DNA of 64,000 nucleotides, taken from the NCBI RefSeq assembly GCF_001269925.1, contig NZ_LHVO01000018.1, positions 124,001 to 188,000 on the forward strand, written 5' to 3'. The notes beneath the pieces were generated by a model, which saw only the letters and a list, made by a program, of their open reading frames with translations, did not search any database and was not told the DNA's origin. A program made the translations under genes and the position numbers. Source of the stretch: Pseudomonas sp. MIACH (lineage in GTDB: Bacteria; Pseudomonadota; Gammaproteobacteria; Pseudomonadales; Pseudomonadaceae). This document shows, piece after piece, positions 9,150 through 18,690 of this stretch; the first letter of the stretch is position 1; every line of letters begins with the position of its first letter.

Positions 9150-10226
9150 ATGACCGACCAATACGAAAACCCAATGGGCCTGATGGGCTTTGAATTTATC
9201 GAATTCGCATCGCCGACCCCAGGGACCCTGGAGCCGATCTTCGAGATCATGGGCTTCACCAAAGTCGCCACCCACCGCTCCAAGAACGTTGATCTGTTCC
9301 GCCAGGGCGAGATCAACCTGATCCTCAACAACGAGCCCAACAGCATCGCCTCCTACTTCGCGGCCGAACACGGCCCGTCGGTGTGCGGCATGGCGTTCCG
9401 CGTCAAGGACTCGCAAAAAGCCTACAACCGCGCGCTGGAACTGGGGGCCCAACCCATCCATATCGAGACCGGCCCGATGGAGCTGAACCTGCCGGCCATC
9501 AAGGGGATCGGCGGCGCGCCGCTGTACCTGATCGACCGCTTTGGTGAAGGCAGCTCGATCTATGACATCGACTTCGTCTACCTCGACGGCGTGGAGCGTA
9601 ATCCGCAAGGCGCCGGCCTCAAGGTCATCGACCACCTCACCCACAACGTGTACCGAGGGCGCATGGCCTACTGGGCCAACTTCTACGAAAAACTGTTCAA
9701 CTTCCGTGAAGCACGCTACTTCGATATCAAGGGCGAATACACCGGCCTGACCTCCAAGGCCATGAGCGCCCCGGACGGCATGATCCGCATCCCGCTGAAC
9801 GAAGAGTCGTCCAAGGGCGCCGGGCAGATCGAAGAGTTCCTGATGCAGTTCAATGGCGAAGGCATCCAGCACGTGGCGTTCCTCACCGACGACCTGGTCA
9901 AGACCTGGGACGCGCTGAAGAAAATCGGTATGCGCTTCATGACTGCGCCGCCGGACACCTACTACGAAATGCTCGAAGGCCGCCTGCCGAACCACGGCGA
10001 ACCGGTGGATCAGCTGCAGGCGCGTGGCATCCTGCTGGACGGCTCGTCCATTGAAGGCGACAAGCGCCTGCTGCTGCAGATCTTCTCGGAAACCCTGATG
10101 GGCCCGGTGTTCTTCGAGTTCATCCAGCGCAAGGGCGATGATGGGTTTGGCGAGGGCAACTTCAAGGCGCTGTTCGAGTCGATCGAGCGCGATCAAGTCC
10201 GCCGTGGCGTCTTGACCGCCGACTAA
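9150..10226 (+). CDS. hpd: 4-hydroxyphenylpyruvate dioxygenase
   Basis: 358 residues. It converts 4-hydroxyphenylpyruvate to homogentisate in tyrosine breakdown, the route that also feeds pyomelanin. It has the two-domain vicinal-oxygen-chelate fold. The Fe(II) ligands are visible as [14 protein letters not shown] (His), [11 protein letters not shown] (His) and [12 protein letters not shown] (Glu). The bacterial-type N-terminal domain ([16 protein letters not shown]) is intact. It has its own terminator and no hmg genes follow. The 245-base upstream gap holds a 34-codon ORF, noted separately. Confidence 0.97.
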   Translation: MTDQYENPMGLMGFEFIEFASPTPGTLEPIFEIMGFTKVATHRSKNVDLFRQGEINLILNNEPNSIASYFAAEHGPSVCGMAFRVKDSQKAYNRALELGAQPIHIETGPMELNLPAIKGIGGAPLYLIDRFGEGSSIYDIDFVYLDGVERNPQGAGLKVIDHLTHNVYRGRMAYWANFYEKLFNFREARYFDIKGEYTGLTSKAMSAPDGMIRIPLNEESSKGAGQIEEFLMQFNGEGIQHVAFLTDDLVKTWDALKKIGMRFMTAPPDTYYEMLEGRLPNHGEPVDQLQARGILLDGSSIEGDKRLLLQIFSETLMGPVFFEFIQRKGDDGFGEGNFKALFESIERDQVRRGVLTAD

Positions 10227-10266
10227 CCATGTAAGGCCTGGCAGGCTGTTCGGGCGATTCAAGAAC

Positions 10267-10300
10267 ATGCTCCGTATCGAAAGGTACGGAGCATTTTTTT
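10267..10300 (+). terminator. Rho-independent terminator after hpd
   Basis: ATGCTCCGTA pairs with TACGGAGCAT around a short loop, followed by seven T. Confidence 0.88.
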
Positions 10301-10459
10301 GTCTGCCAAACACCTCCGAAAGGTCTTGCAACAGACAATTCCTCGGGGCTGTGGAACAAAGTTTTACGAGATTCCCACCCATGGATGACGCAAGAGCTGA
10401 TCCTCTCCTGCGTCACAAGTGTGCGTTTCGCGACCCCAAATTTTAAGGAAAGACTGATT

Positions 10460-11023
10460 ATGACAAAACATACTCTGGCGGCTGCAGTGCTGGCTTTGTG
10501 CGGCTTCGCTGCCAGCTCCGCTTATGCGGCAGACGGTACCATCACGATCACCGGCTCGGTCAGTGGCACTACCTGCACCATCAGCGGCGGTACCGGAGCC
10601 TCGCCAGGTTCAGGTGCCAACTTTCCGGTAGTTCTTGATCGCGTGCAAACCTCGGCCCTCAAGGCGGCAGGCGATACGGCCGGCAGCAAGCGCTACTTTG
10701 TCTATGTGGGCGGCTCGGGCGGATGCCCGAACGGTACCAAGGTCGCCGTACGTTACGAGCCAACCAGCCCAGGCATCAACCCGGCAACCGGCAACCTGCG
10801 TAATACCGCCACAGCAACACCCGCCTCGCGGGTGGAGGTACAAATTCTCGATGGCGCTTCCAACACGCCAATGGACTTGCGCGTAGGTAACAACTCAACC
10901 GTTGCCACCGTGACCAATGGTCTGGCGACCTTACCGTTCTACGCACGCTACATCGCCAACGGCGGAGCGGCAGGCGCGGGTAATGTCACCAGCAGCGTGC
11001 AGTACTCGGTCACCTTTCCTTGA
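10460..11023 (+). CDS. Major fimbrial subunit (chaperone-usher pilin)
   Basis: 187 residues. The signal peptide ends ...ASSAYA before ADGTITITGSV. The mature part is a type 1-like pilin domain with a disulfide pair (GTTCTISGG and SGGCPNGTK) and an N-terminal donor-strand segment of alternating hydrophobics. The C-terminus SSVQYSVTFP has the penultimate aromatic beta-strand pattern read by the chaperone. The start at 10460 has AAGGAAAG upstream. It is first in the operon and followed by chaperone, usher, adhesin and second chaperone, so it is likely the shaft subunit. Confidence 0.9.
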   Translation: MTKHTLAAAVLALCGFAASSAYAADGTITITGSVSGTTCTISGGTGASPGSGANFPVVLDRVQTSALKAAGDTAGSKRYFVYVGGSGGCPNGTKVAVRYEPTSPGINPATGNLRNTATATPASRVEVQILDGASNTPMDLRVGNNSTVATVTNGLATLPFYARYIANGGAAGAGNVTSSVQYSVTFP

Positions 11024-11116
11024 TGCAGCCGCGCTGATGACCATTGCGTTTGTTGCCTGAGATCCTCGCTCGACCCTGCGGTCGGGCGCAGGACAACTGT
11101 TTTCAAGGATTACCCG

Positions 11117-11908
11117 ATGCAGGATTTACTGATGTTCTTACGTCATCGCGTGGTGTCGGTCGCGCTGAGCCTGGCTTTGGGCATAGCCTCGCATGTGGCG
11201 CACGCGGGGGTAGTTATCGACGGTACGCGACAGATTTACCCCGAGCAGCGACGCGAGGTCACCCTACGAGTGACCAATGATGACAAACACGCACCCCGTC
11301 TGGTCCAGGCGTGGCTGGACGCAGGTGATGCCGAGGCCGCGCCGACACTGAGCGACGTGCCTTTTGTGATGTCTCCCCCGGTATTTCGCCTGGACGCCGG
11401 CAAAAGCCAGTTCATTCGCTTGTCCTACACCAAGGCACCGCTGCCAGCGGATAGAGAGTCGCTGTTCTGGTTGAACGTACTTGAAGTGCCTGGCGCTACC
11501 AATGAATTTGATCCCACGCTGGAAGACAGCCAGCGGAATCACTTCAAGTTCGCGTTCCGTATCCGCACCAAAGTGTTTTTTCGCCCGGCGCAGTTATCTG
11601 GAACACCCGAGGAGGCGCCAGGGCTGTTGCGCTGGTCCCTGGAGCCGGTCGCCCAAGACAACGTGATACAGGTGCACAACCCATCGGCGTATCACGTCAC
11701 CTTCAATGACATTGCCCTGCTTATGGGCTCCCATCCCGGTGCGGAAAAATTGTCCCTGCCGGAGGGGATGGTGGAACCGGGAGGCACGTTGAAGGTGCCG
11801 GTGCCGACCGCCGCGAAGGTAATACCCACCGATGCGCGGGTGCATTTCACCTACATCAACGATTTCGGCAGCTTTTCATCGGCGCAGCCTGCTGTGCTGC
11901 ATCGCTGA
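11117..11908 (+). CDS. Periplasmic fimbrial chaperone (PapD-like), copy 1
   Basis: 263 residues. The signal peptide ends near HVAHA before GVVIDGTRQIYPEQRREVTLRVTN, the classic chaperone opening. PapD-family hallmarks are LPADRESLFWLNVLEVPG and the KVFFRPAQL strand with the conserved Lys. Two immunoglobulin-like domains are expected. It caps pilin subunits by donor-strand complementation and delivers them to the usher. It lies between pilin and usher. Confidence 0.93.
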   Translation: MQDLLMFLRHRVVSVALSLALGIASHVAHAGVVIDGTRQIYPEQRREVTLRVTNDDKHAPRLVQAWLDAGDAEAAPTLSDVPFVMSPPVFRLDAGKSQFIRLSYTKAPLPADRESLFWLNVLEVPGATNEFDPTLEDSQRNHFKFAFRIRTKVFFRPAQLSGTPEEAPGLLRWSLEPVAQDNVIQVHNPSAYHVTFNDIALLMGSHPGAEKLSLPEGMVEPGGTLKVPVPTAAKVIPTDARVHFTYINDFGSFSSAQPAVLHR

Positions 11909-11976
11909 ACACGTCCCCGGAACGTTGCTGATGGCAAGCAAACGTACATTTCTCAGCGTCCACTGAAGTCATAACT

Positions 11977-14661
11977 ATGCCTAGTCACATCCAAGTACGG
12001 GTGCATCGTTGCGCCCCGATTTTGCCATTCCAGCATCGCAAGATGATGTTGGGCGGTTTGATGAGTGCGGCCGTAATCGCAAGCGATGCCGCGCTTGCGT
12101 CTGAGTTGAGCTTTGATCTGAACGCGTTCTCCAGTGGCCTGGCGTCGTCGGTTGACATATCACGGTTCAATACCAGCAACCAGATGAGCCCCGGCCTGTA
12201 CCGCGTAGATATCGTGGTCAACGGCCAGGCATTGGGGCGCAGGGAGGTGGAGTTCGTCGCAGCCCAGGCAAAGGCCGGCGCGCAGCCGTGCTTGAGTCGC
12301 GAAGTGTTGGAAAAAATCGGTATCGCGATGGATAAAGTCGATACCGAGGCCCATGGGCGCGAGCTCGCGAACCCTGCCGCAGCCGGCCAGTACTGCGGCG
12401 ACCTGGGGCAGTGGATTCCGATGGCATCCAGCACCTTCGACCCGGGTGCGCTCGAGTTGGCCGCCAGCGTGCCGCAGGCCTACATGAACCGGACGATGCG
12501 CGGCTACATTGACCCCGATTTGTTGGATGAGGGCATTACCGCCGGGCTGCTCAATTATAACTTCAGTACCAGTGCGGTCACGGCAGGTGAAGGTGACGGT
12601 CGCACTTACCTGGGCCTCAATGTCGGGATCAATCTGGGCGCCTGGCGCTTGCGGCACCAGGGCGCCCAGGCTTGGAGCAACCGCACAGGCTTTGAGACTT
12701 ATCAGAACACGTCCACTTATGTGCAGCGCAGCATCATCCCCTGGCAGTCACAACTGACCCTCGGAGACACCTTCAGCAACGGACAGATTGTCGACGGGGT
12801 ACGCGTGCGGGGTGTAAGCCTGGCCACCGACGACCGCATGCGCCCGCAGACTCAGCAAGGCTATGCACCGCAGGTAAGCGGTGTCGCCGACAGTAATGCA
12901 ACGGTCACGGTCAGCCAGAACGGCTACACCATTTATGAGACGACAGTGGCGCCTGGCCCCTTTGTCATCAGTGATCTGCATGCCACGGGTTATGGCGGTG
13001 ATTTGATCGTCAGCGTGACGGAAGTCGACGGGCGTCGAAACACCTTCGTGGTGCCGTACTCGGTGGCCCCGGAGTTACTGCGGGCAGACACGACAAAATA
13101 CAGCGTCACTTTGGGGGAGGTGCAGCAAAAGGGCATCGATGCCAAGGGCGCGAATGTCTTTCAAGGCACTCTGCAACACGGCTTGACCAATGACTTGACG
13201 GTGTATGGCGGCGGCAGTCTTTCCAAAGGCTACGAGCAGGGCAAGGTCGGTATTGCGCTGAATACGTCCATCGGTGCCTTCTCGTTGGACGGCGCTACCT
13301 CGCATACCCAGGTAGCTGGTCATGGACGCCTGTCCGGCCAAAGCCTGGGCGTGGGCTACAACAAAAGTCTGCCCGCCTCGGGTACGCATTTTGCGCTGGG
13401 TGCATACCGGTTCTCTACAGAGGGTTACCTGAACCTTCCGGACGCACTGAATGTGCGTGAAATCGCCCGCCAGTCCGGTGATGTCAACGGTTATGCCCGG
13501 CAAAAAAGCCGGCTCGACCTGACCATCAGCCAGCAGTTGGGCATAGGCACCCTGAGCCTGTACGGCAGCTCTGTCGACTATTGGGGCGGGCGGGAAGGGC
13601 GCCAGGTTTCATTCACCGCCAGTTACGGCTCGACCTGGAACAAGGTCAACTGGAACCTCTCGGCGCAGCGCTCAAGGGTCCAAGACACGCGACAACTGAC
13701 CCAAAGCGAGCTCAGTGACGATGTGTTTTTCGGGCGCATCGGCCAACCCGGGCGTATCGATAACCGCTACATGCTGACGCTATCGATGCCGCTGGGGAGC
13801 GAGCCGAGGTCGCCGACCATCAATACTTCGCTGTCTCGGGACACCGGCGATACACGGGGCAGCCAGCAGCAGGTGGGCATCAACGGCTTCCTGGGCGAGA
13901 ACGCCGAGTTTGACTACGGTGTTTCCGCCAGCCGCGCGACCAGTGATCACTCGGGTTCCAGGCAACTTAACACCCATGCTGGGTACCGCACCGGCTCCGC
14001 CAGCGTGCGTGCGGGCTATGGCCAGAGCCGCGACAGATCGCAGCTTTCATTTGGCGCCGATGGGGGCGTCGTCGCTCACGCCGGGGGCGTTACGTTTTCG
14101 CAAAGCCTGGGAGAGGCCTCGGCGCTGGTTCATGTGCCGGATGCCGAAGGCGCAGTGTTGGGCCACGACGGTGTCACACGCATCAATAGCAGCGGCTATG
14201 CCGTGGTTCCTTCACTCAGGGCATTCCAAAACAATACGGTGAGTGTTGATCCGCAAGGCATGTCCATGGATGTGGAGCTTCAAGAGTCGAGCCTGAATAT
14301 CGTTCCAACCCTCGGTGCAGTGCAATTGGTGGAGTTCAAGACCGTCAGCGGGCGGGCGGTGATCGTCCAGGCCAAACAGCAGAATGGTAAGCCGCTGCCA
14401 TTTGCGGCTCAGGTTCTGGACCAGCAAGGCCGGGAAGTCGGCGTAGTGGGCCAAGCCAGCAAAGCTTTTGTGCGCGATATCCCGGCTGCCGGCACGTTGA
14501 TCGTCAAATGGGGTGAAAAAATTTCTGAACGATGCGACGTCCACTACCAGATGGCTGCGCATGCAGCGAACAGCCGCCAGCAAGACGTCGACTATCTCCA
14601 AGGGTTGTGCGTACCCAGCTCGGTTCGCCAAGTAGCCGGCAGTATTGAACGGCACCCGTGA
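11977..14661 (+). CDS. Outer-membrane fimbrial usher (FimD/PapC family)
   Basis: 894 residues, full length. A cleavable signal is followed by the N-terminal subunit-binding domain beginning LSFDLNAF and ending with a Cys pair region (QPCLS, GQYCGD). Next come the 24-strand beta-barrel (LNYNFSTS, the plug-domain-like DSNATVTVSQNGYTIYETTVAPGPFVISDL, and VPYSVAPELLRADTTKYSVTLGE) and the C-terminal domains (KPLPFAAQVLD, ERCDVHYQM). It forms the assembly pore for the fimbria. It begins 68 bases after chaperone 1. Confidence 0.95.
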   Translation: MPSHIQVRVHRCAPILPFQHRKMMLGGLMSAAVIASDAALASELSFDLNAFSSGLASSVDISRFNTSNQMSPGLYRVDIVVNGQALGRREVEFVAAQAKAGAQPCLSREVLEKIGIAMDKVDTEAHGRELANPAAAGQYCGDLGQWIPMASSTFDPGALELAASVPQAYMNRTMRGYIDPDLLDEGITAGLLNYNFSTSAVTAGEGDGRTYLGLNVGINLGAWRLRHQGAQAWSNRTGFETYQNTSTYVQRSIIPWQSQLTLGDTFSNGQIVDGVRVRGVSLATDDRMRPQTQQGYAPQVSGVADSNATVTVSQNGYTIYETTVAPGPFVISDLHATGYGGDLIVSVTEVDGRRNTFVVPYSVAPELLRADTTKYSVTLGEVQQKGIDAKGANVFQGTLQHGLTNDLTVYGGGSLSKGYEQGKVGIALNTSIGAFSLDGATSHTQVAGHGRLSGQSLGVGYNKSLPASGTHFALGAYRFSTEGYLNLPDALNVREIARQSGDVNGYARQKSRLDLTISQQLGIGTLSLYGSSVDYWGGREGRQVSFTASYGSTWNKVNWNLSAQRSRVQDTRQLTQSELSDDVFFGRIGQPGRIDNRYMLTLSMPLGSEPRSPTINTSLSRDTGDTRGSQQQVGINGFLGENAEFDYGVSASRATSDHSGSRQLNTHAGYRTGSASVRAGYGQSRDRSQLSFGADGGVVAHAGGVTFSQSLGEASALVHVPDAEGAVLGHDGVTRINSSGYAVVPSLRAFQNNTVSVDPQGMSMDVELQESSLNIVPTLGAVQLVEFKTVSGRAVIVQAKQQNGKPLPFAAQVLDQQGREVGVVGQASKAFVRDIPAAGTLIVKWGEKISERCDVHYQMAAHAANSRQQDVDYLQGLCVPSSVRQVAGSIERHP

Positions 14662-14705
14662 ATATTCGGTGCCACATCTGTGGGGCACCAGCAGAGGACT
14701 TTTGT

Positions 14706-15755
14706 ATGAACTTATCTTGGCTTGCTGCCTCGACGTTGGGCGGCTGGATGCTAGCGATGCAAGCGCATGCTTTTTCAGGTGGGGATTGTTATCCGCAAGG
14801 GGCAACGGCGATCAACATTGCTCCCATCATCCCCCCGACCAACCCTCAGGTCGGGCAAGTGATCGGTTTGTCGGGAGGCTATCCCTTCAATGCACCGGCA
14901 AGTGTCATGCAGTGCCGTTACAACTTCTGGAGCGATTTCCACTGGGTAACGGCGACGATCAACGCGGTCAACTCCAGCTCCACTGGCAGGACATTCAACG
15001 CCAACGGTGTGTCCATGCCAGTGTTCGCCACAGGCGTGCCCGGGGTTGGGTTTGCAATGATGGCCCGCGACCCGAATCATGGCTTCGCCGCCGTCGGCCA
15101 ATCGGCAGCATCACTGCTCAGGGTGAAGTATCCCAAGCCAGTTGTTTGGGGCCTGCAGGGACGGCTTTACCTGGTGGCCACGGGAGGGGCGATTTCACCC
15201 GGGACTGTGCCCACACGCACTGTCGCGCATTACAGGGTGCAAAATACCAATACCTCAGCGCCTGGGTATCATCCGGTCAATATGCAGGCGCTGATCATTA
15301 GCCCACCGCTCAAGCCGACCTGCCGGGTTTCGACGCCCTCCATCGCGATGCCTTTGGGAAGCGTACCGGTTACGGCGTTCCGTGGCGTCGGCAGTCACGC
15401 CGGTAGCGTAACCCGCAATATCACGCTCTTCTGCGAAGGCGGCACCGGGGGCACGCGTGATGTGTTTATCACCGTCACTGACCATACCGCTCGTTCGAAT
15501 CGCAGCGATGTGCTGTCCCTGACCGCAAGTTCCCAGGCCAAGGGCGTGGCCCTGCAGTTGGTACGCAGCGGCAACATTCTGGTTCGTTACGGTGCGGACT
15601 CCTCAAGCGTGGGCAACCCTAATCAATGGCAGGTGGGGACGACGGGCAATGCCACGGTGCAAATTCCGCTGACTGCGCGCTATATCCAGACACAACAGAC
15701 GATCGCGCCAGGCAGTGCAAATGGCGTGGCAACGTTCACGATGAGTTACCGATGA
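14706..15755 (+). CDS. Two-domain fimbrial tip adhesin
   Basis: 349 residues. The signal peptide ends ...MQAHA before FSGGDCYPQG. The N-terminal half (about 20-190) is a candidate receptor-binding domain with two cysteines (GDCYPQ, MQCRYNF). The C-terminal half is a pilin domain starting at PTCRVSTPS, with its partner Cys in ITLFCEGGTGG and the terminal strand GVATFTMSYR. The length and two-domain build are those of FimH/CupA6-type tips. The ligand is unknown. The start has GAGG upstream. The last bases overlap the second chaperone start by four (ATGA). Confidence 0.85.
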   Translation: MNLSWLAASTLGGWMLAMQAHAFSGGDCYPQGATAINIAPIIPPTNPQVGQVIGLSGGYPFNAPASVMQCRYNFWSDFHWVTATINAVNSSSTGRTFNANGVSMPVFATGVPGVGFAMMARDPNHGFAAVGQSAASLLRVKYPKPVVWGLQGRLYLVATGGAISPGTVPTRTVAHYRVQNTNTSAPGYHPVNMQALIISPPLKPTCRVSTPSIAMPLGSVPVTAFRGVGSHAGSVTRNITLFCEGGTGGTRDVFITVTDHTARSNRSDVLSLTASSQAKGVALQLVRSGNILVRYGADSSSVGNPNQWQVGTTGNATVQIPLTARYIQTQQTIAPGSANGVATFTMSYR

Positions 15756-16501
15756 GCCGGATGTTCCTGCGAAGGCTCAACGTGATAGGACTGCTGATAG
15801 CGCTGCAGGTGCCTCTGGTTCAGGGTGAAATCGTCATCGACCGTACCCGAGTGATCTATCCCGCTCAGGCCCGCGAAGTAACGGTCAACCTCACCAATGA
15901 AGCGGATGGCCCGCGGCTGGTGCAGGTATGGATCGACGCCAACGATAGCGAGGCGTCACCTGAAAACAGTGATGTGCCGTTCACTGTCACTCAACCGATT
16001 TTCCGCATGGAGGCCGGCAGTGGACGAGCGCTGCGCGTGCTCCATCGATCGTCTTCACACACGAACGAGGACCTGGAATCAGTGTATTGGCTCAACGTGC
16101 TTGCGATCAGGCCGACAGGCGAGTCCGCTGTGCAAAATAACCAGGTGAATCTGGCATTTCGTACGCGGGTTAAATTGTTCTTGCGGCCGAGCCAACTAAC
16201 GGGTTCGGCGGCAGGCTCGGGCAATGCCTTGCAATGGCAGCTAGTTACCGGGGATGAGTCGACGCTACACGTGAATAATCCCGGCGATTACCACGTCACG
16301 CTGTCCGGCATCGTTGTAACGCTCGAAGGCGTTGAATACCACAGCGAAGACCCACCGATGATCGCGCCTCGATCCAACGCCGTCGTGGCGATGCCAAGGC
16401 TGCCCCACGGCGGGGCGGGCAGCGCTGCACTGCGCTTCACCACCCTCGACGATCAGGGTGCAACCCAAACGCATTCGGCGCTGTTGGGCAATTCCAAGTG
16501 A
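15752..16501 (+). CDS. Periplasmic fimbrial chaperone (PapD-like), copy 2
   Basis: 249 residues. The signal peptide ends VQGE before IVIDRTRVIYPAQAREVTVNLTN. It has the NEDLESVYWLNVLAI and RVKLFLRPSQL signatures. It differs clearly from chaperone 1, so it is not a recent duplicate, and may serve the adhesin that it overlaps by four bases while copy 1 serves the shaft. Division of labour between two chaperones is known in some chaperone-usher systems; here it is inference from position. Confidence 0.92.
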   Translation: MSRMFLRRLNVIGLLIALQVPLVQGEIVIDRTRVIYPAQAREVTVNLTNEADGPRLVQVWIDANDSEASPENSDVPFTVTQPIFRMEAGSGRALRVLHRSSSHTNEDLESVYWLNVLAIRPTGESAVQNNQVNLAFRTRVKLFLRPSQLTGSAAGSGNALQWQLVTGDESTLHVNNPGDYHVTLSGIVVTLEGVEYHSEDPPMIAPRSNAVVAMPRLPHGGAGSAALRFTTLDDQGATQTHSALLGNSK

Positions 16502-16508
16502 AGACCGG

Positions 16509-17390
16509 TCAAGCCCTGCGCTGGCGTACCAGGTGCTTGAACCCTTCGAACACTAGCACCATGACTGCGATCCAGATCGGGATGTAGGTCAGCCATTCGC
16601 CCGCCTTGATGCCTTCACCCAGCAGCAAGGCTACAAACAGCAACAGCACCGGTTCGACATAACTGAGCAGCCCGAACAGGCTGAACGCCAGCAGGCGGCT
16701 GGCGATGATGTAGCTCACCAATGCCGAGGCGCTGATCAGGCCCAACATGGGAATCAATGCGTAAAGCTTTGGGTGCACATCCATCACCGCAAAACCCTGC
16801 TCGCCGCTTTGCACAAACCACCAGGCCACCGGCAGCATCAGCGCCATGTCCAGCCAAAGCCCGCCCAGGTGATCGGTCTTGAGGTATTTACGCACGATGA
16901 AGTACAGCGGATAACCGATGATCACCACCAGCGTCGCCCAAGAGAAGCCACCGGCCTGATACAACTCGTTGAGCACTCCCAGGCCGGCGAAAAACACTGC
17001 GATTTTTTGCAGGTACGACAGCTGTTCGCCCCATACCAGGCGCCCGGTCAGCACCATGGTCAGCGGCAGCAGGAAATAACCGACCGACACATCCAGGCTG
17101 CGGCCGTTCAGCGGCGCCCACATGAACAACCACAACTGCACGCCCAGCAAGGCGGAAGACAGCACCACACCGACGATCAGCCGGGGTTGGCCCGCGAGCC
17201 TGCGCAACAAATCCCACACTCGCCGCCACTCGCCGCTGACGATCATGAAGACGGTCATGCACGGCACGGTCAGCAACATGCGCCAGCCGAAAATTTCCAG
17301 GCCGCTCAATGGCGTCAGCAATGACGTGAAGTAATACATCACGGCAAACAACACCGAGGCCGACACCGATAACACAACACCTTTAGACAC
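16509..17390 (-). CDS. RarD-like EamA-family transporter
   Basis: 293 residues with about ten transmembrane helices. MSKGVVLSVSASVLFAVMYYFTSLL and WAPLNGRSLDVSVGYFLLPL are typical of the RarD branch of the drug/metabolite transporter superfamily. The substrate is unknown; chloramphenicol-sensitivity-type names in this branch are historical. It is convergent with the fimbrial operon with seven bases between stops and no terminator visible. Confidence 0.88.
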   Translation of the reverse strand: MSKGVVLSVSASVLFAVMYYFTSLLTPLSGLEIFGWRMLLTVPCMTVFMIVSGEWRRVWDLLRRLAGQPRLIVGVVLSSALLGVQLWLFMWAPLNGRSLDVSVGYFLLPLTMVLTGRLVWGEQLSYLQKIAVFFAGLGVLNELYQAGGFSWATLVVIIGYPLYFIVRKYLKTDHLGGLWLDMALMLPVAWWFVQSGEQGFAVMDVHPKLYALIPMLGLISASALVSYIIASRLLAFSLFGLLSYVEPVLLLFVALLLGEGIKAGEWLTYIPIWIAVMVLVFEGFKHLVRQRRA

Positions 17391-17509
17391 GCTGTCCTCG
17401 CGAAAACCGATTTCAAAACAGTAGGGGGGATTTCAAGAGGGGATTATGGTGCTTTTGAAGCCGGAGGGGTGCGCTATTTTGGGGCGTTTTTCCAGGCAAA
17501 CCTCGTCGC

Positions 17510-17580
17510 CAGTTATTGGGGCTGCTGCGCAGCGCAACGCGGGGCAAGCCCGCTCGCCACAGTAAGCCCGCTCCGCACCC
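17510..17580. repeat. REP-like palindromic element
   Basis: GCTGCTGCGCAGCGC is followed by CAACGCGGGGCAAGCCCGCTCGCCACA, the form of dispersed intergenic REP elements in fluorescens-group Pseudomonas. A partial second copy of the motif (TAAGCCCGCTCCGC) follows. It lies in the gap between two minus-strand genes. Confidence 0.6.
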
Positions 17581-17598
17581 CTAACTTGGCCAATCAGC

Positions 17599-18609
17599 CT
17601 AAGCGCGCGCCACCCGGCCCGAGACAAAGTGGCCGACATCATTGAACCCCGGCGTAGACGAATGCCCCGGTGTCACCAGCGAATCGATAAACGCTTCATC
17701 CTCAGCCGTGATCTTCACGTCCAGCGCGCCGGTGTAGGCATCCCACTGCGCCTCGGTGCGCGGCCCGACAATCGCCGAACTCACCGCCGCGTTGTTCAGC
17801 ACCCACGCAATGGCAAACTCGACAATCCCCACGCCGCGCCCCTGGGTGTATTGCTGAATCTGCTGGGCAATACGCAGCGATTCCATGCGCCATTCGGTTT
17901 CCAGGATGCGCTTGTCCTGGCGTGCCGCGCGGCTGCCGGCCTCCGGGGTGACGTCCGGCGCGTATTTACCGCTGAGTACGCCACGCGCCAGTGGGCTGTA
18001 AGGCACCACGCCCAGGCCGTACGCGGCGGCGGCAGTGATCTGCTCGACTTCAGCCTGACGGTTGACGATGTTGTAGAGCGGCTGGCTGATCACCGGCTTG
18101 TCGACGCCCAAGCGCTCGGCGACGCGGATCACCTCGGCAATCCGCCAGCCGCGATAGTTGGACAGGCCCCAGTAACGGATCTTGCCCTGGCGAATCAGGT
18201 CGCCGATGGCCGATACCGTGACGTCCAGCGGTGTGTTGTGGTCTTCGCGGTGCAGGTAGTAGATGTCCAGGTAATCAGTGTCGAGCCGGGTCAGGCTGGC
18301 TTCCAGCGCGTTGAAAATCCGCTTGCGGCTCAAGCCGCTGCGGTTGGGCAGGCCGTCCGGTGGGCCGAAACCGACTTTGGACGCCACCACCCAGTCCTGG
18401 CGATTGCGGGCAATGGCCTCGCCCACCAGTTCTTCGGAGCGCCCGCCGGTGTACACGTCCGCCGTGTCGATAAAGTTGATCCCCTGGTCCCAGGCCTTGT
18501 CGATGATGCGCAGCGAGTCCTCGGTGTTGGTCTGTTCGCCAAACATCATGGTGCCCAGGGTCAAGGCACTGACCTTCAAACCGGACTGGCCCAATGTGCG
18601 GTAAATCAT
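17599..18609 (-). CDS. Aldo/keto reductase
   Basis: 336 residues, an NADPH-dependent (beta/alpha)8 carbonyl reductase of the YajO/Tas-like branch. The catalytic tetrad is visible: Asp and Tyr in NFIDTADVYTGG, Lys in VVASKVGFG and His in IYYLHREDHN. The cofactor loop is VSSAIVGPRTEAQ. The substrate is unknown. The gene faces away from the LysR gene upstream (18691-19593), which reads in the same direction; the LysR gene could be co-regulated, but its divergent partner is the SDR gene. Confidence 0.92.
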   Translation of the reverse strand: MIYRTLGQSGLKVSALTLGTMMFGEQTNTEDSLRIIDKAWDQGINFIDTADVYTGGRSEELVGEAIARNRQDWVVASKVGFGPPDGLPNRSGLSRKRIFNALEASLTRLDTDYLDIYYLHREDHNTPLDVTVSAIGDLIRQGKIRYWGLSNYRGWRIAEVIRVAERLGVDKPVISQPLYNIVNRQAEVEQITAAAAYGLGVVPYSPLARGVLSGKYAPDVTPEAGSRAARQDKRILETEWRMESLRIAQQIQQYTQGRGVGIVEFAIAWVLNNAAVSSAIVGPRTEAQWDAYTGALDVKITAEDEAFIDSLVTPGHSSTPGFNDVGHFVSGRVARA

Positions 18610-18690
18610 GCAAAGCTCCTTGCGGCTGTGAGACGTGACCTATGCAATACCAGACTCGCAGGCTCTGGAACAAGCCCTGCGCGTGTTTCT

